From the NCBI RefSeq assembly GCF_015840915.1, contig NZ_CP060398.1:2294001-2358000 (forward strand): a stretch of DNA of 64,000 bases, read 5' to 3'. The translations under genes and the position numbers were made by a program. The stretch is from Synechococcus sp. CBW1002 (GTDB taxonomy: Bacteria > Cyanobacteriota > Cyanobacteriia > PCC-6307 > Cyanobiaceae). Position 1 is the first letter of the stretch. Each line of letters begins with the position of its first letter. Positions 22,384-33,110 of this stretch are shown piece by piece. Below the pieces are notes generated by a model. That model was not told where the DNA came from. It did no database searches and saw nothing but the letters and a program-made list of their open reading frames with translations.

Positions 22384-23682
22384 TCAGTCGGGCAGCAGCT
22401 TGGCAGCCAGAGGGGCGGCAGCGGCCAGCAGGGGGTTGGTGCTGTCGTGACCGCCGGACAGCAGGCGGGCCACCTCCATCTCCTCGCTTTCCGAGGGCAC
22501 CGGCACCACCTCCTCAGCCAGCTCCATGCTGGCCACACCGCCGGCCTCGAGCCGCATGCAGCCACCGGATTCCGAGCAGAGAATCACGCACAGAGGTGGT
22601 CGGCCGATCGGTTCGCAGATCAGGCGCAGACCCACCAGGCTGCCCGGGTGGGTCTTGGGCACGCCCACCGGTACGGGCATCTGGCGGAAGCGCACCGCCA
22701 CCCCATCGGTGCGCACAAAGTCAGCGCCGATCCCCTCGCCGAGGTCATCGCCTCCCACCCGGTAGCTGCTTTCGAGGTGCCAGCCGAGTCGATCGGCGAT
22801 CCAGGCGGCCAGCAGCAACCCCTTTACCGGATGGGTTCCTTCCACGTCGATGTCGAGCTGCACCACATGGTTGAGCGCATCCCGGCGACTGGGGGGATCG
22901 AACACCATTGCCAGCGATTCGCGCCAGCTGCGCAGCCGCAGCCAGTTGAGATCATTGAGTGCCTGGCCGGCCTCGATCCGCTCCTCCAACACATCGAGGC
23001 AGCGCCGCGGCCGCCCCATGGAGCTGTCCACGATCAGCCGCCGTGCCACCGGTGCCAGGGATTCGAGCATCTCGGGGGCTTCGTCGAGGTAGCCGTTCCA
23101 CCACACCCAGCAGGGCAGATCACTTCCCACCAGCGGGTTGACCAGATCCAGGCCCTGCTGCAGGGCGGCCATGCCACCGCGCAACACCACCACATCGCCG
23201 CAGGCCGGTCGGGTGCCGCCATCTTCAGGCAAGGGGCAGTAGGCCGCCACCAGGGTCTCCAGGGCTTCGGCCGGCTCCAGGGTGGGAGCCAGGGTGATCA
23301 GTCGACGGGGCATGTGGGCGCTGATCGCCCCATCCACATGGCGGCCGCGCAGATCGTTGGCCTTGCGATCGCCGGGCTGCTGGCCGAGGGACCAGGCCAG
23401 ATCCGGCGCCAGCGGGGCCGTGCTGGGCGGCAGGCCGCAGTCGGGTACGGCGGCGACGGCCTCACGCACCAGGTCGTCACTGAGCAGGCCGGTGATCGGG
23501 CCATCGAGGCGGCCGGTGCGGATCAGGTGCTGCTCCAGCCAGGCCGGATCCCAGACCAGCAGGGTGAAGGTGGCGGCGCCGCTGGAGCCCTCGAGGTTGT
23601 GGGTCCAGAGGCGTTCCAGGTAAGGAGTCACCTCGGAGGGAGGTAGTTCCAGGGGCGCCTGAAGGGTGAGCTGGGTGGACAT
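22384..23682 (-). CDS. opcA: Glucose-6-phosphate dehydrogenase assembly protein OpcA
   Basis: OpcA is the cyanobacterial allosteric effector that raises G6PDH affinity for glucose-6-phosphate and is a redox target of thioredoxin. The 432-residue protein has the family segments TFTLLVWDPAWLEQHL, the cysteine-containing RPACGDVVVLRG and the WVWWNGYLDEAPEMLESL region, plus the C-terminal LICEPIGRPPLCVILCSESGGC stretch. Candidate redox cysteines occur in the middle and near the C-terminus. zwf is immediately upstream, 54 bases away, which is the standard order and supports the assignment. Confidence 0.95.
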   Translation of the reverse strand: MSTQLTLQAPLELPPSEVTPYLERLWTHNLEGSSGAATFTLLVWDPAWLEQHLIRTGRLDGPITGLLSDDLVREAVAAVPDCGLPPSTAPLAPDLAWSLGQQPGDRKANDLRGRHVDGAISAHMPRRLITLAPTLEPAEALETLVAAYCPLPEDGGTRPACGDVVVLRGGMAALQQGLDLVNPLVGSDLPCWVWWNGYLDEAPEMLESLAPVARRLIVDSSMGRPRRCLDVLEERIEAGQALNDLNWLRLRSWRESLAMVFDPPSRRDALNHVVQLDIDVEGTHPVKGLLLAAWIADRLGWHLESSYRVGGDDLGEGIGADFVRTDGVAVRFRQMPVPVGVPKTHPGSLVGLRLICEPIGRPPLCVILCSESGGCMRLEAGGVASMELAEEVVPVPSESEEMEVARLLSGGHDSTNPLLAAAAPLAAKLLPD

Positions 23683-23736
23683 GGTGAACAGACGGAGGGC
23701 GCGGGATCTGAAGCGTTGGGGGTTGGTCTGGAGACT

Positions 23737-25260
23737 TCAGGGACGGCGCCAGGCCAGCTCGTCGTCGGCCAGCAGGCTGTCGGCTGCGGCGGGTCCCCAG
23801 GTGCGGGCTTCGTAGGGATGCACCGGCAACTGCCAGGGGGCTTCTTCGATCAGCTCCAGCAGGGGTGTGTAGAGGCGCCAGGCGGCCTCCACCTCGTCGC
23901 TGCGGGTGAACAGGGTGGCGTCGCCCAGCATGGCGTCGGCCAGCAGGCGCACATAGCCCTCGTCGGAGGGTTCTCCGAATGACTCGTCGTAAGAGAAGCC
24001 CATATCCACCGGACGGCTGCGCATGCCTGAGCCCGGTGCCTTCACCTCGAAGCGGAACTCGGCCCCCTCATCGGGCTGAATGCGCAGGATCAGCTGGTTG
24101 GGGGTGGGGGCACCCCCAGCCGCATCGAAGAGGTGAACCGGTGCCTGGCGGAAGGTGAGCACCACTTCCGAGAGGCGTTTGGGCAGCCGTTTGCCGGTGC
24201 GGAGGTAAAAAGGGACCCCCTGCCAGCGCCAGTTGTTGATGAACAGCTTCATGGCCACATAGGTCTCGGTGGTGCTGTTCGGATTCACTCCCGGTTCCTG
24301 GCGATAGCCGCTCAGGGGCCTGGTGGCGCTGCCACCAGCGGCGTACTGGCCGCGGACGCAACACTTCCAGGGTTCTGCCTCATTGGCCAGCTGGGCGGCC
24401 TGAAGCACCTTGGCCTTCTCGTTGCGCATCGCCTCGGGATCGAAGCGACCCGGCGGCTCCATGGTGGTGAGCGCCAGCATCTGGGTGAGGTGGTTCTGCA
24501 CCATGTCCCGCAGGGCACCCGAGGTTTCGTAGTAACCGGCCCGTTCTTCCACGCCCACGGTTTCGGCGGCGGTGATCTGGACGTTGTCGATGTAGTTGCG
24601 GTTCCAGATCGGCTCGAAGATCGTGTTGGCGAAGCGCAGAACAAGGATGTTCTGGACCGTTTCCTTACCGAGGTAGTGGTCGATCCGGAAGACCTGGCGC
24701 TCCTTGGCACAGGCCTGCACGATGCGGTTGAGCTCCTGGGCGCTGCCGTAATCACGGCCGAAGGGCTTCTCGATCACCACCCGGCTGCGCTGCGGATCCT
24801 CGAGCAGGCCAGCCGCCGCCAGGGCACGGCAGCCACTGCCGTAGTGGGCAGGCGAGACCGAGAGGTAGAAGGTGCGGTTGCCACGGGTGGCCCGTTGCCG
24901 ATCGATCTGATCGAGACGCTGGCCAAGGCGCACCACGTCGGCGGGCTGCTCCAGATCCACAGGCTCGTAGAACAGGCCGGAGGCGAACTGGGCCCAGGCC
25001 TGCTGGTGCTGTTCCACTTCCTCGGCCAGGGCCTCCGCCATGCGGCTGCGGAATTCCTCGTCGCTCCAGGGACGGCGGGCACAACCCAGCACGGCAAATT
25101 CGCTGGGCAAGCGGCGCTGGCGGAACAGCTCGAACAGAGCCGGGATCAGCTTGCGGTGGGTGAGATCCCCGCTCGCCCCGAAGATCACCAGACATTGCGG
25201 CGGGATCACCCGCTCCTGACGGAGCCCGACCCGGAGCGGATTGGTGAGGGTGACGGTCAT
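23737..25260 (-). CDS. zwf: Glucose-6-phosphate 1-dehydrogenase
   Basis: Zwf oxidises glucose-6-phosphate with NADP in the oxidative pentose phosphate pathway, the main dark carbon route in cyanobacteria. The 507-residue protein starts with the NADP loop IFGASGDLTHRKLIPALFEL, carries the active-site motif RIDHYLGKETVQN with the conserved Lys, and has VVIEKPFGRDYGSAQELN. The length is normal. The ATG at 25260 (MTVTLTNPL) was chosen as the first that gives a short leader. opcA is 54 bases downstream, so the pair is probably cotranscribed; upstream lies a 337-base non-coding stretch before petH. Confidence 0.97.
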   Translation of the reverse strand: MTVTLTNPLRVGLRQERVIPPQCLVIFGASGDLTHRKLIPALFELFRQRRLPSEFAVLGCARRPWSDEEFRSRMAEALAEEVEQHQQAWAQFASGLFYEPVDLEQPADVVRLGQRLDQIDRQRATRGNRTFYLSVSPAHYGSGCRALAAAGLLEDPQRSRVVIEKPFGRDYGSAQELNRIVQACAKERQVFRIDHYLGKETVQNILVLRFANTIFEPIWNRNYIDNVQITAAETVGVEERAGYYETSGALRDMVQNHLTQMLALTTMEPPGRFDPEAMRNEKAKVLQAAQLANEAEPWKCCVRGQYAAGGSATRPLSGYRQEPGVNPNSTTETYVAMKLFINNWRWQGVPFYLRTGKRLPKRLSEVVLTFRQAPVHLFDAAGGAPTPNQLILRIQPDEGAEFRFEVKAPGSGMRSRPVDMGFSYDESFGEPSDEGYVRLLADAMLGDATLFTRSDEVEAAWRLYTPLLELIEEAPWQLPVHPYEARTWGPAAADSLLADDELAWRRP

Positions 25261-25492
25261 CGCGTGGGATCCAGGCGCCTGTTCCCTCCTGTTTAACGAG
25301 GGCGGGGCTCCATCGCTGGAGCGCATCGGTTTTCGGCGGCTTCTGTCGGGAATCCCTGATCATGGCCGCGCCTGTCGCTTCACAATCCGCGCAGGTTCCG
25401 GCCGCTCAGGCATGACCCGTGCTCACAACACGCATGGGCCGCAAACAACAACCACAAAGAATGGCCTCAAACAGAGATAAAATGCTGGCCAT
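25261..25492. other. Non-coding stretch between zwf and the petH terminator
   Basis: I see no gene here. A short forward reading frame beginning at 25419 runs through the petH terminator and has no family resemblance, so it is not called. The region must hold the zwf promoter, since zwf is transcribed leftwards from 25260, but no confident -35/-10 pair could be picked by eye. The 25441-25490 part is A-rich compared with its GC-rich surroundings. Confidence 0.5.
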
Positions 25493-25517
25493 AAAAAAGT
25501 CCGCCAAAGGCGGACTT
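25493..25517 (-). terminator. Intrinsic terminator of petH
   Basis: Read on the minus strand, a 9-bp perfect stem (25509-25517 pairing with 25497-25505) with a 3-base loop is followed by a T-run that corresponds to the A's at 25493-25498. It lies about 80 bases beyond the petH stop, so it is a well-formed rho-independent terminator for petH. Confidence 0.88.
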
Positions 25518-25597
25518 GTCAGTTCTGAAGGCCTGATTGATTTGGATCAAACGATTGTTGACGTTCGAAGCAGATCTGCGGATCAATCCGGTCTCGT

Positions 25598-26776
<1,179 letters not shown>

Positions 26777-26912
26777 TCAGTCCTCTCAAAAATCGGTTTG
26801 ATCATAGAGAATCTGTGCCTGCCACTCCCAATCGCGGTTAGGGTTGCAGCTTCCAGGCCGATCCCACTCCAGAGTGCTCGGCTGGCGCCAACCCTCCCCA
26901 CGAACCGTTCTG

Positions 26913-27488
26913 GTGCAGCCCTTGGCCACCGTTTCCGTTCCCGTCTCCCTCTCCCGCGCCCTGCAACTCCCCTCCAGCGAACCCAGTTGCAGACTCGACA
27001 CCATCCAGCAGGAGATGGAGCGTCTTCCCCAAGGGACCAGGCGGCTCGCGGTCCAGTTGCGTCTTGATCTGGATCCTGGCTGGCTCTGGACCGTTCTCAC
27101 CGATTACGAAGGGCTCTGCCGCTTCATCCCCAACCTGGCAGTCTCGCGGCTGCTCTGGCGCCGAGGCTGCACTGTGGGTCTGGAGCAGATCGGGACCCAG
27201 CAGTTCTGCGGTCTGCGTTTCAGCGCGGCGGTGGAGCTGGAGCTTCAGGAGCGTCAGCCTGAGGGGCGTCTGGATTTTCGAATGGTGCGTGGCGATTTCC
27301 GTCGCTTCGAGGGGGCATGGATCGTGGACCGGGATTCCTCCGGCACCTCCCTGCTGTACGAATTGCTGGTGCAAGGCAAACCCGGCATGCCGATCGGCCT
27401 GATCGAGCAGCGTCTGCGCGACGATCTCGCCGCCAATCTGCGTGGAGTCCAGCAGGAGGCCCTCAGGCGAGCAGCCCTGCAGGCCTGA
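26913..27488 (+). CDS. SRPBCC / START-like protein
   Basis: The 191-residue protein shows a START/SRPBCC (polyketide cyclase / COQ10-like) helix-grip domain. The characteristic parts are DPGWLWTVLTDYEGLCRFIPNLAVSRLL, the beta-strand GLEQIGTQQFCGLRFSA, and MVRGDFRRFEGAWIV leading to the long C-terminal helix. Such domains hold lipids or polyketide-like ligands; the ligand is unknown. Start choice is uncertain: GTG at 26913 or TTG at 26922; a TTG at 26844 would add 23 poorly folded residues. It is divergent from petH, so the ~140 bases between them serve both genes. Confidence 0.75.
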   Translation: MQPLATVSVPVSLSRALQLPSSEPSCRLDTIQQEMERLPQGTRRLAVQLRLDLDPGWLWTVLTDYEGLCRFIPNLAVSRLLWRRGCTVGLEQIGTQQFCGLRFSAAVELELQERQPEGRLDFRMVRGDFRRFEGAWIVDRDSSGTSLLYELLVQGKPGMPIGLIEQRLRDDLAANLRGVQQEALRRAALQA

Positions 27489-27597
27489 GTCAACGGTTCT
27501 GCCCCTGAATCCGCGCCACTGCAGAAAGCCCGCAACGTGGCAAACCAAATCTGGCTCAGAAGCAAGATGCCAGATTGGAATGCAGAACGTCTGAGCA

Positions 27598-27622
27598 CAA
27601 AAAAAGCGGCTTTCATGCCGCT
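27598..27622 (-). terminator. Terminator after tRNA-Glu
   Basis: On the minus strand, a 6-bp GC-rich stem (27617-27622 with 27605-27610) with a 6-base loop is followed by a T-run (A's at 27599-27605 on the plus strand). It lies ten bases after the tRNA-Glu 3' end and fits an intrinsic terminator for that gene. Confidence 0.82.
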
Positions 27623-27631
27623 GATCTTGCA

Positions 27632-27704
27632 TACCCCCAAGGGGATTCGAACCCCTGTCGCCTCCGTGAAAGGGAGGTGTCCTAGGCCTCTAGACGATGG
27701 GGGC
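27632..27704 (-). tRNA. trnE: tRNA-Glu (UUC anticodon)
   Basis: A 73-base cloverleaf can be folded on the minus strand. The acceptor arm is GCCCCCA/TGGGGGT with a G-U closing pair, as in chloroplast and cyanobacterial tRNA-Glu. The D arm carries TAGAGGCCTAGGA, the anticodon loop is CTTTCAC with the TTC anticodon, and the T arm holds GGTTCGAATCC. The CCA end is not encoded. In cyanobacteria Glu-tRNA also feeds tetrapyrrole synthesis through glutamyl-tRNA reductase, so this RNA serves both translation and chlorophyll/heme supply. Confidence 0.97.
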
Positions 27705-27817
27705 ATGGACTCGGTGGGAACGGTTAGATGCCGCCTCGCCGATGGAGAGAACCTACGGTTCGGACGGACCCTTCGTCAAGCTGAAACGCCGGGCCGCAAT
27801 CCCTTTGCCGAGGGTGT

Positions 27818-29050
27818 CTAGCTGGAAGGGTTAGGCGAACGCACCTGGCCATTCCAGACAGGAACGGTGACATGGAAACAGGCTCCACGCTCGGGCTCCG
27901 AGACCACCCAGATGCGGCCACCATGCACTTCAGCGATGCGGCGGCACACCGCCAGCCCAACCCCATAGCCGGATGTGCTGCCGGAGGTCTGGGGTAGGCG
28001 CACCCTGTCCTGGAAGATCCGTTCCTGCTCGTCGTCGGGGATGCCAGGGCCGCTGTCGCAGACGATCACCTCCACCCACTGGCTGGTGCGGTGCCAGAGG
28101 CGAAAACTGACGCGGCCTCCACCGGGTGTGTACTTGAAGGCGTTCTCCAGCAGGTTGAGGAACACCTGGCGCATGCGGCGTGGATCGGCAAACACGTCCG
28201 GCAAGTCACCGGGGATGTCGGTGACCAGTTCCACTTCCCGGCCCACCCAGAGCTTCTCGAGTTCAAGGATGGCCTCCGCTGCCACATGACCCAGCGCGAG
28301 GCGCTGGGGATTGAACAGGGCTTCCCAGCGGGTGGTGCCCACCTCGAGCAATTCCTTGGAGAGAGACTCCATGTCGTCGAAACGTCGACGCAAGACGTCC
28401 CGAAAGCGGATCTCATCGATCTGGCCGAGGCAGTGGCTCTGTAGCGCCAGTTTGGCCACCGTGAGCGGGGTTCGCAGCTCGTGGGCCACCATCCGCAGCA
28501 GCTTTTCCTGGCCTTCCAGGCGTTCAATCAGGGTCTCGTTCTCCTGCCTCATCACCAGGAGCTGATCTTCCAGAAGCTGCTCGCGCGGTGTACGGCCACT
28601 GTCGACCAGGGGGGTCTCAAGCCCGACGGCCAGGGTGGCCGCGACCTCAGCCTGTTGCCAGCGCGGCACCCAGTTGCGCAGCTGCTGGGTGAGGGTGTTG
28701 CCAGCAAACACTTGCTTCGGCGCAGGCTCAAGTTTCACCAGGGCGGGTGTGGCCACCAGACGGTGCAGCTCCAGCAGCTCCGGATGCAGCACCGGATCCA
28801 CGACCTCCAATCGCAGGTCCGCGGTGCAGTCCTCGCTTTTGAGATAGCGCATCAGGCTGCGCAGATCGGGTCCGGCCAGGTGCTGACGCGTGGCCACCAG
28901 CAGGAGTCTCAGCCCCCTGACAGGCGCTTCGGGGCCGTGGTCTTCCGCAGCGGAGGGTGGCCACTGGTGGGGTGGCGAACCGGCATGGTCAACAGTGTCG
29001 CGCAAGCGTTCGCCGCTTACGGGGGCATTCAGCACAGGTTCCGCCGCCAC
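27818..29050 (-). CDS. sasA: Circadian clock output histidine kinase SasA
   Basis: SasA binds KaiC through a KaiB-like domain and signals via RpaA to drive clock-controlled transcription. In this 410-residue protein, the KaiB-like N-terminal domain begins at [20 protein letters not shown] (residue ~47). A linker follows, then the dimerisation helix with the phospho-His in [18 protein letters not shown], and the HATPase with [13 protein letters not shown] (N box), [10 protein letters not shown] (G1) and [18 protein letters not shown] (G2). No receiver or membrane domain is present. The start is GTG at 29050, uncertain because the first ~45 residues are low-complexity; a later start is possible. 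The kai genes are not in this window. Confidence 0.93.
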   Translation of the reverse strand: MAAEPVLNAPVSGERLRDTVDHAGSPPHQWPPSAAEDHGPEAPVRGLRLLLVATRQHLAGPDLRSLMRYLKSEDCTADLRLEVVDPVLHPELLELHRLVATPALVKLEPAPKQVFAGNTLTQQLRNWVPRWQQAEVAATLAVGLETPLVDSGRTPREQLLEDQLLVMRQENETLIERLEGQEKLLRMVAHELRTPLTVAKLALQSHCLGQIDEIRFRDVLRRRFDDMESLSKELLEVGTTRWEALFNPQRLALGHVAAEAILELEKLWVGREVELVTDIPGDLPDVFADPRRMRQVFLNLLENAFKYTPGGGRVSFRLWHRTSQWVEVIVCDSGPGIPDDEQERIFQDRVRLPQTSGSTSGYGVGLAVCRRIAEVHGGRIWVVSEPERGACFHVTVPVWNGQVRSPNPSS

Positions 29051-29215
29051 AGCCGCGCCTCCCAGGCAGCAGAGTCCACCCTATGCCGGGTGGCCAATCT
29101 GGCAGAACCCGTCTAGACCTTGGCGAGGGGAGGGCAGGCCCGATCCAGACCTCCAAACCGAGCTCCATTCATGCATCCTCTGATCGGCAGAAGGATTCCC
29201 GTCTCGGAGGGGGGC

Positions 29216-29752
29216 ATGCCCGCACCGATTCACCGCAGCCGCATCCAGCTCGACAGCAGCCTGCGGCGCTGGTTCCACCGCAACCTGGGGCTGTGGCGGT
29301 CGCGGCGCACGCTCTACTTTCCCGACGACGAGATCCTGCAGCTCGATATCCAGCTGCGCATCGAGGAGATCAGCCCCTCGATCGAGGGCGAGACCGCCTA
29401 CCGCTTCACCTGGTGGTCGGAGCACGCCGAGGGCCTGATCGAGCGCAAGCCTGGCTACCAGCGTGCGGGCTCAATCACCGCCCACCTCTGTGGGCACCAG
29501 TTGCAAGGGTCCTGCGGCTACCCGTTCAGGTCTCCCACTGAATCCCAGCTCCGCCAGGTGGACGAGCATGAACTCATCCTGAAATCCATCGACGAGGGCT
29601 GGCAGATCCTCGATCACATCCGCCTGGTGGATCAGGATCGTTTCCGGGCCCGCTCGATCTATGCCTGGTTGGACGGCAGCCTCCACCTGGTGGAGACCCA
29701 TCACGATTCCCGTCTGCCAAGCGACACGCTTGCGGCTGTCCCGTCCGACTGA
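29216..29752 (+). CDS. Conserved cyanobacterial protein of unknown function
   Basis: The 178-residue protein is not recognised with certainty. It has no membrane segment or signal peptide and is rich in aromatic and charged residues: FHRNLGLWRSRRTLYFP, a beta-rich centre with FTWWSEHAEG and GCGYPF-like parts, and a final SIYAWLDGSLHLVETHHDSRL. The pattern of W/R-rich strands suggests a calycin-like beta-barrel as in CpcS/CpcT bilin lyases, but the usual lyase residues are not evident, so this is only a suggestion. The ATG at 29216 was chosen because a strong GGAGGGG lies just before it; an ATG at 29171 is in frame. Confidence 0.75.
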   Translation: MPAPIHRSRIQLDSSLRRWFHRNLGLWRSRRTLYFPDDEILQLDIQLRIEEISPSIEGETAYRFTWWSEHAEGLIERKPGYQRAGSITAHLCGHQLQGSCGYPFRSPTESQLRQVDEHELILKSIDEGWQILDHIRLVDQDRFRARSIYAWLDGSLHLVETHHDSRLPSDTLAAVPSD

Positions 29753-29788
29753 CGGCCCAGGAACGATGCAGCAGCATGGGGGCTCACC

Positions 29789-30259
29789 ATGGCCAGAGTC
29801 TTGACCTCCCTGCTAAGCCGTCGTTTTTCCCTGCTGGTTACTCCTCTTCTGGCCGCCCCTCTTCTGACACTCCCCCTGGTGCTGGATCCTTTGGCCGCCC
29901 TGGCGGCTCCTGCCACCGAGGAGGAGATGTCGCTCTACACCCGCATCGCGGCGGTGAATGTATGCATCGCCCGCTCAGCCGGGGTGGAATTCGACAAGGC
30001 CGTGAGCATCGCTGGTGAGACCATCGCCCAGCTGATCCAGGGCCAGCACGATGGCGCCATCCAGCAGGTCGGCAGCAAGCCCCTCTCGATCGAGGAGCTG
30101 CGGCGCGGTTCGATCAATTCGGCCGTGCTTGGGGCTTCCGAGGTGTGCCCCAAGGATGTGCCACCCGAGGTGATGAAAAAGGTGCAGGAGGCTCTCAAGC
30201 AGAGCGAGGCAGCTCCAGCGCCTCGGGGCGCGGCCGCCCCGGGGCCCACGGCCCCATAG
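29789..30259 (+). CDS. Small exported protein, cyanobacterial
   Basis: The 156-residue protein begins with a likely signal peptide (basic MARVLTSLLSRR, then a hydrophobic stretch to about residue 40, AALAAPA, ending in a plausible A-x-A cleavage). The mature part contains YTRIAAVNVCIARSAG and SINSAVLGASEVCPKDVP, with two cysteines that could form a disulfide. This pattern is found in picocyanobacterial proteins that some databases loosely label cAMP phosphodiesterase; I see no catalytic motif to support that label. The C-terminal ~20 residues are Ala/Pro-rich. Function is unknown. Confidence 0.75.
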   Translation: MARVLTSLLSRRFSLLVTPLLAAPLLTLPLVLDPLAALAAPATEEEMSLYTRIAAVNVCIARSAGVEFDKAVSIAGETIAQLIQGQHDGAIQQVGSKPLSIEELRRGSINSAVLGASEVCPKDVPPEVMKKVQEALKQSEAAPAPRGAAAPGPTAP

Positions 30260-30353
30260 GTCGAGTTGTCTCAACCGTCGCAAGGCTCAGCCCCGCGCGG
30301 TTTCTGTTATTTCGCTGGCCATCCAGGCCGATTCCCCCCGCTCTGCCAACTCC

Positions 30354-33050
30354 ATGGCCGTTGTGCGCCTCGCGGACTACCGTCCCGCGCCCTTCCTTCT
30401 GGATCGCGTCGACCTGACGGTGCGGCTGTTCCCTGACCACACGGAGGTGGAGGCAGCGCTGGCGTTCCGGCCCAATCCGGCGGCCATGCCGACGGAAGAC
30501 GGCCATCCCGAGTCCCTGCTGCTGCAGGGGCTCGATCTTGAGCTGCTCGATCTCAGCCTCGATGGCGAGCCCGTCGCCGCGGCGGCGATCCAGCACATGC
30601 AAGGGCAGTTACGGATCCTGGAGCCACCAGCGCGGCCGTTCCTGTTGCACAGCCGCGTTCGCCTGCACCCCGAGACCAACACAACCCTGGAAGGCCTATA
30701 CGTGAGTGGCGGGCTCTACACCACCCAGTGCGAAGCCGAGGGGTTCCGGCGCATCACCTTCCACCCCGACCGCCCGGATCTGCTCAGCCGCTTCCGGGTG
30801 CGGATCGAAGCAAATCGCTCCGCCTGCCCGGTGCTGCTCTCCAATGGCAACTGTGTCGAAACCGGAAGTCTCGAGGCCGAAGCGGGCAGCGAAGCCGAAC
30901 GCCACTACGCCATCTGGGACGATCCCTTCCCCAAACCCTCCTATCTGTTCGCCCTGGTGGCCGGACGCCTTGAGGAGGTGCGCGATCAGTTCACCACAGC
31001 CTCGGGTCGTTCCGTGCTGCTGCGGATCCACGTGGAACCGGGCGACAGCCCCTACACCGGCCATGCCATGGCTTCACTCAAACGGGCGATGGCCTGGGAT
31101 GAACAGGTGTACGGCCTGGAGTACGACCTCGATGAGTTCAACATCGTCGCGGTGCGCCACTTCAACATGGGCGCGATGGAAAACAAGAGCCTGAATATCT
31201 TCAATTCCAAGCTGGTGCTGGCCGATGCCGAAACCGCCACCGATGCGGAACTGGAGCGGATCGAGAGTGTGATCGCACACGAATACTTTCATAATTGGAC
31301 CGGCAATCGCATCACCTGTCGCGACTGGTTCCAGCTTTCGCTCAAGGAGGGGCTGACCGTCTTTCGCGATCAGTGCTTCAGCGCGGACCTGCATGGAGCG
31401 GCCCTGAAGCGAATCGAGAATGTCTCGCTGCTGCGCAATACCCAGTTCCGCGAAGATGCCGGCCCCACGGCCCATCCGGTGCAGCCGGATCACTACCAGG
31501 CGATCGATAACTTCTACACCACCACGATCTACGAAAAGGGATCGGAACTGATTCGCGCTCTGCACACGCTGCTTGGTGCCGAGACCTTCCAGCGCGGCAT
31601 GGCCCTCTATGTGGAGCGCCATGACGGCACCGCGGCCACCTGCCAGGACTTCGTGCAGGCGATGGAAGACGCAGCGGCCGGCTCTGCCAGCTTCGATTTC
31701 GCCCAGTTCCGGCGTTGGTACCACCAGGCCGGCACGCCGGTGCTGCAGGTGAACCGCCGCTGGGATGGTGCGGCGGGGGTGCTGGAGCTCACCCTGCGGC
31801 AGCACACCCCGCCCACGCCGGGCCAGCCCGACAAGCAGCCCCTGGTGATTCCGCTGGTGCTGGGCCTGGTGGATCGGGCGGGCCAGCCCCTGCCCCTGCG
31901 CCTGGCCGGGGAGTCGCCCTCGCAGGCGGCCGCCGCCGAGCTTCAGGGCGCCTGGGGCAAGGAGAGCCGCCTGCTGGTGATCGATCAGGCGGAACAGCAG
32001 CTGCGCTTCGAGGGCTTGCCGCCGGAGGGCCATCCGCCGGCCCTGTCGTTGCTGCGGGGTTTCTCGGCTCCGGTTCGGCTGGAGATCGGTCGTTCCACCG
32101 CCGAGCTGGTGCATCTGCTGGCCAGCGACAGCGACCCTTTCGCTCGCTGGGATGCGAGCCAGGTGTTGCTGCGCAAGGCCCTGGTCGCCCGAGCCAGCGG
32201 GCAGCCCCATGACCAGCTGGAGGAGGAGCTGATCGATGCCTTCGGCCGCATCCTCAGCGATCCCTCCCTCGCGGAGGCGAGCCGCAGCATCCTGTTGGTC
32301 GCTCCTGGGATGGCGGAGCTGGAGGAGGCCATGGTGGAACCTGATCCTCCGGCCCTGGTCGCTGCCGGGCTGGCCCTCCAGCGCCGCTTCGGTGAGGCCC
32401 ATGCCGAGCTGCTGGCCCACACCCTGGAACGCTGCCGGGCCTATTGGGGGATGGAATGGCCGCAGGGCAGCGGCGCCCGCATGCTCACCGGCCGGATCTG
32501 GGCCTGGCGGATCGCCGCCGGCGACGGGGCGATGGCAGCAATGGCCCGGGATGCGGTGCACGGGCCATCGATGACCCTGTCCCGTTGCGGACTGCAGGCG
32601 CTGCAGGCCCATGCCATCCCGGAGCGGCAGGAGGCGATGGCGGCCTTCTTTGAGCGCTGGCAGGACCGGCCCGTGATCCTCGATGCCTGGTTCGCCCTGG
32701 AGGCCGGGGCGCCCTTCGCCGATGGCCTGGAACGGGTGGCGCGTCTGCTGGAGCACCCGCGCTTCGATCCCATGGCCCCCAATTCCGTCCGGGCGGTGCT
32801 GGGCGGCCTGGCAGGCAACGCGGTGGTCTTTCATGCCGCCGATGGCCGTGGCTACCGCTTCCTGGCGGAGCAGATCGCCGCCCTCGACGGCCGCAACCCG
32901 ATCACGGCCTCACGCCTGGCGAAGGTGTTCAGCCGCTGGCGGAGTTATGGCCCCGAGCGGCGCGAGCGAATGGCCGAGGCCCTGAACCTGTTGGCGGCCG
33001 CACCGTTGTCCTCCAACACCCGCGAGGTGGTGGAGCAGTGCCTGGGCTGA
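30354..33050 (+). CDS. pepN: Aminopeptidase N
   Basis: PepN is a zinc aminopeptidase that removes N-terminal residues from peptides in the cytosol. The 898-residue protein is family-size. It carries the exopeptidase motif MGAMENKSLNIFN (GAMEN near residue 272), the zinc motif HEYFHNWTGNRITCRDWFQLSLKEGLTV (HExxH near 309 and the third ligand Glu 23 residues later), and the catalytic Tyr region YEKGSELIRALHTLLG. The C-terminal part is the alpha-helical DUF3458 domain typical of bacterial PepN. The ATG at 30354 opens with the usual VVRLADYRPAPFLLDRVDLT. Confidence 0.97.
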   Translation: MAVVRLADYRPAPFLLDRVDLTVRLFPDHTEVEAALAFRPNPAAMPTEDGHPESLLLQGLDLELLDLSLDGEPVAAAAIQHMQGQLRILEPPARPFLLHSRVRLHPETNTTLEGLYVSGGLYTTQCEAEGFRRITFHPDRPDLLSRFRVRIEANRSACPVLLSNGNCVETGSLEAEAGSEAERHYAIWDDPFPKPSYLFALVAGRLEEVRDQFTTASGRSVLLRIHVEPGDSPYTGHAMASLKRAMAWDEQVYGLEYDLDEFNIVAVRHFNMGAMENKSLNIFNSKLVLADAETATDAELERIESVIAHEYFHNWTGNRITCRDWFQLSLKEGLTVFRDQCFSADLHGAALKRIENVSLLRNTQFREDAGPTAHPVQPDHYQAIDNFYTTTIYEKGSELIRALHTLLGAETFQRGMALYVERHDGTAATCQDFVQAMEDAAAGSASFDFAQFRRWYHQAGTPVLQVNRRWDGAAGVLELTLRQHTPPTPGQPDKQPLVIPLVLGLVDRAGQPLPLRLAGESPSQAAAAELQGAWGKESRLLVIDQAEQQLRFEGLPPEGHPPALSLLRGFSAPVRLEIGRSTAELVHLLASDSDPFARWDASQVLLRKALVARASGQPHDQLEEELIDAFGRILSDPSLAEASRSILLVAPGMAELEEAMVEPDPPALVAAGLALQRRFGEAHAELLAHTLERCRAYWGMEWPQGSGARMLTGRIWAWRIAAGDGAMAAMARDAVHGPSMTLSRCGLQALQAHAIPERQEAMAAFFERWQDRPVILDAWFALEAGAPFADGLERVARLLEHPRFDPMAPNSVRAVLGGLAGNAVVFHAADGRGYRFLAEQIAALDGRNPITASRLAKVFSRWRSYGPERRERMAEALNLLAAAPLSSNTREVVEQCLG

Positions 33051-33110
33051 GGGCGCTTCAGCGGGCACAGCACGATGGCCGAGGCGAGCCGCGGCTCAGC
33101 GAAACAGCCT

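Noticed and set aside
24133-25296. Forward open frame antisense to zwf
   Set aside because: It lies within zwf and has no recognisable domain.
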